In this document: piece by piece, positions 5,872-6,151 of the stretch
Layout: each line of letters opens with the position of its first letter
How positions within the stretch are numbered: the first letter of the stretch is position 1
Source: Thioalkalivibrio sp.
GTDB lineage: Bacteria; Pseudomonadota; Gammaproteobacteria; Ectothiorhodospirales; Ectothiorhodospiraceae
Direction of reading: 5' to 3'
NCBI GenBank assembly: GCA_003553165.1
Contig: PUOZ01000377.1
Coordinates: 1 to 6,151 of the forward strand
DNA: 6,151 nucleotides
Made by a program: the position numbers and the translations under genes
The notes under the pieces: model-generated
What the model was told of the DNA's origin: nothing
Database searches by the model: none
Seen by the model: only the letters and a program-made list of their open reading frames with translations

Positions 5872-6151
5872 ATGACACGCTCTCTAAGGGCTGTGCCCGC
5901 CGTGATTGCGGCTCTCATCCTGATGCTGCCGGGGAGCCTTCTGGCTCATGCACAACAGGAAGGGACGTACCCTGAGCACGAATCGACGCTGGACGGCAGT
6001 CCGGAACGGATCGCCGTCTGGTTCGATCACGACATGCGTCTGACCTTCTTCGAGGTTACGGGGCCCAATGGGCCGATCGCTTTGCGCCAGCGTCCGGGCA
6101 GGACCCCGGTCGACCGCTTCGAGACCGCGCCTAGCAGCACCCTGGGGCCAG
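5872..6151 (+). CDS. CopC-like periplasmic copper protein (partial, 3' end outside window)
   Basis: Ninety-three codons are visible before the window ends. Residues 1-25 form a Sec signal peptide ending SLLA, which leaves His26 as the likely first mature residue. A mature N-terminal histidine is the Cu(II) ligand of CopC/PcoC proteins. The mature part has CopC beta-sandwich features: PEHESTLDGSPERIAVWFDH (about 35-54), then DMRLTFFEVTGPNG, like the F-x-x-x-M-R-L-T element of the family. CopC proteins bind copper in the periplasm and often act with CopD, either as separate proteins or as a fusion; downstream sequence would decide. GAGG lies 7 nt before the ATG. The gene is divergent from the CusR/CusS-type operon and downstream of the CusR-like box, which supports metal-induced expression. 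Family call is good, full length unknown. Confidence 0.82.
   Translation, partial: MTRSLRAVPAVIAALILMLPGSLLAHAQQEGTYPEHESTLDGSPERIAVWFDHDMRLTFFEVTGPNGPIALRQRPGRTPVDRFETAPSSTLGP

Overview
The window is GC-rich DNA with strong G/C preference at third codon positions. It comes from a Gram-negative bacterium: there is a lipobox-bearing c-type cytochrome, a CusS-type sensor with a periplasmic domain, and a CopC-type periplasmic copper protein. Protein character suggests a gammaproteobacterium, perhaps of the Chromatiales/Ectothiorhodospiraceae kind. That is an impression from sequence style, not a demonstrated placement. No tRNA, rRNA, CRISPR array, transposase or integrase was seen.

Left part (1-1291, minus strand): a membrane-anchored phospholipase D-like protein whose C-terminus lies beyond base 1. 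Its leader carries a perfect 9-bp inverted repeat, one arm of which contains the likely Shine-Dalgarno sequence.

Second part (1438-2934, plus strand): a 46-codon remnant that reads as the N-terminus of a rhomboid intramembrane protease, stopped just before the catalytic core. It is followed by a CNNM/DUF21 membrane protein with a divergent CBS-like C-terminus, then, after 2 nt, a 95-residue coiled-coil protein. The last two form a tight operon. A TGA in another frame overlaps the CNNM start as ATGA. This suggests that an intact upstream gene was once coupled to CNNM and has lost most of its interior.

Third part (5657 down to 3059, minus strand): a copper/heavy-metal two-component operon. It holds a CusR/CopR-type response regulator, a CusS/CopS-type sensor kinase (4-nt GTGA overlap) and a lipoprotein monohaem cytochrome c (2-nt gap). 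It converges on the CNNM operon across 124 bp of GC-rich DNA.

Right part (5658-6151): a divergent control region with a near-perfect CusR-type box (TGACAA-AG-TTGTAA), then the 5' end of a copC-like gene on the plus strand, cut by the window end. The inferred circuit is that the kinase senses periplasmic metal, the regulator binds the shared box, and both the divergent CopC-like gene and its own operon respond. The cytochrome would be a co-expressed periplasmic electron carrier or metal-handling partner.

I see no clearly undescribed system. The best leads are the cytochrome joined to the copper regulators, the truncated rhomboid beside CNNM, and the structured leaders of the PLD-like and copC-like genes.
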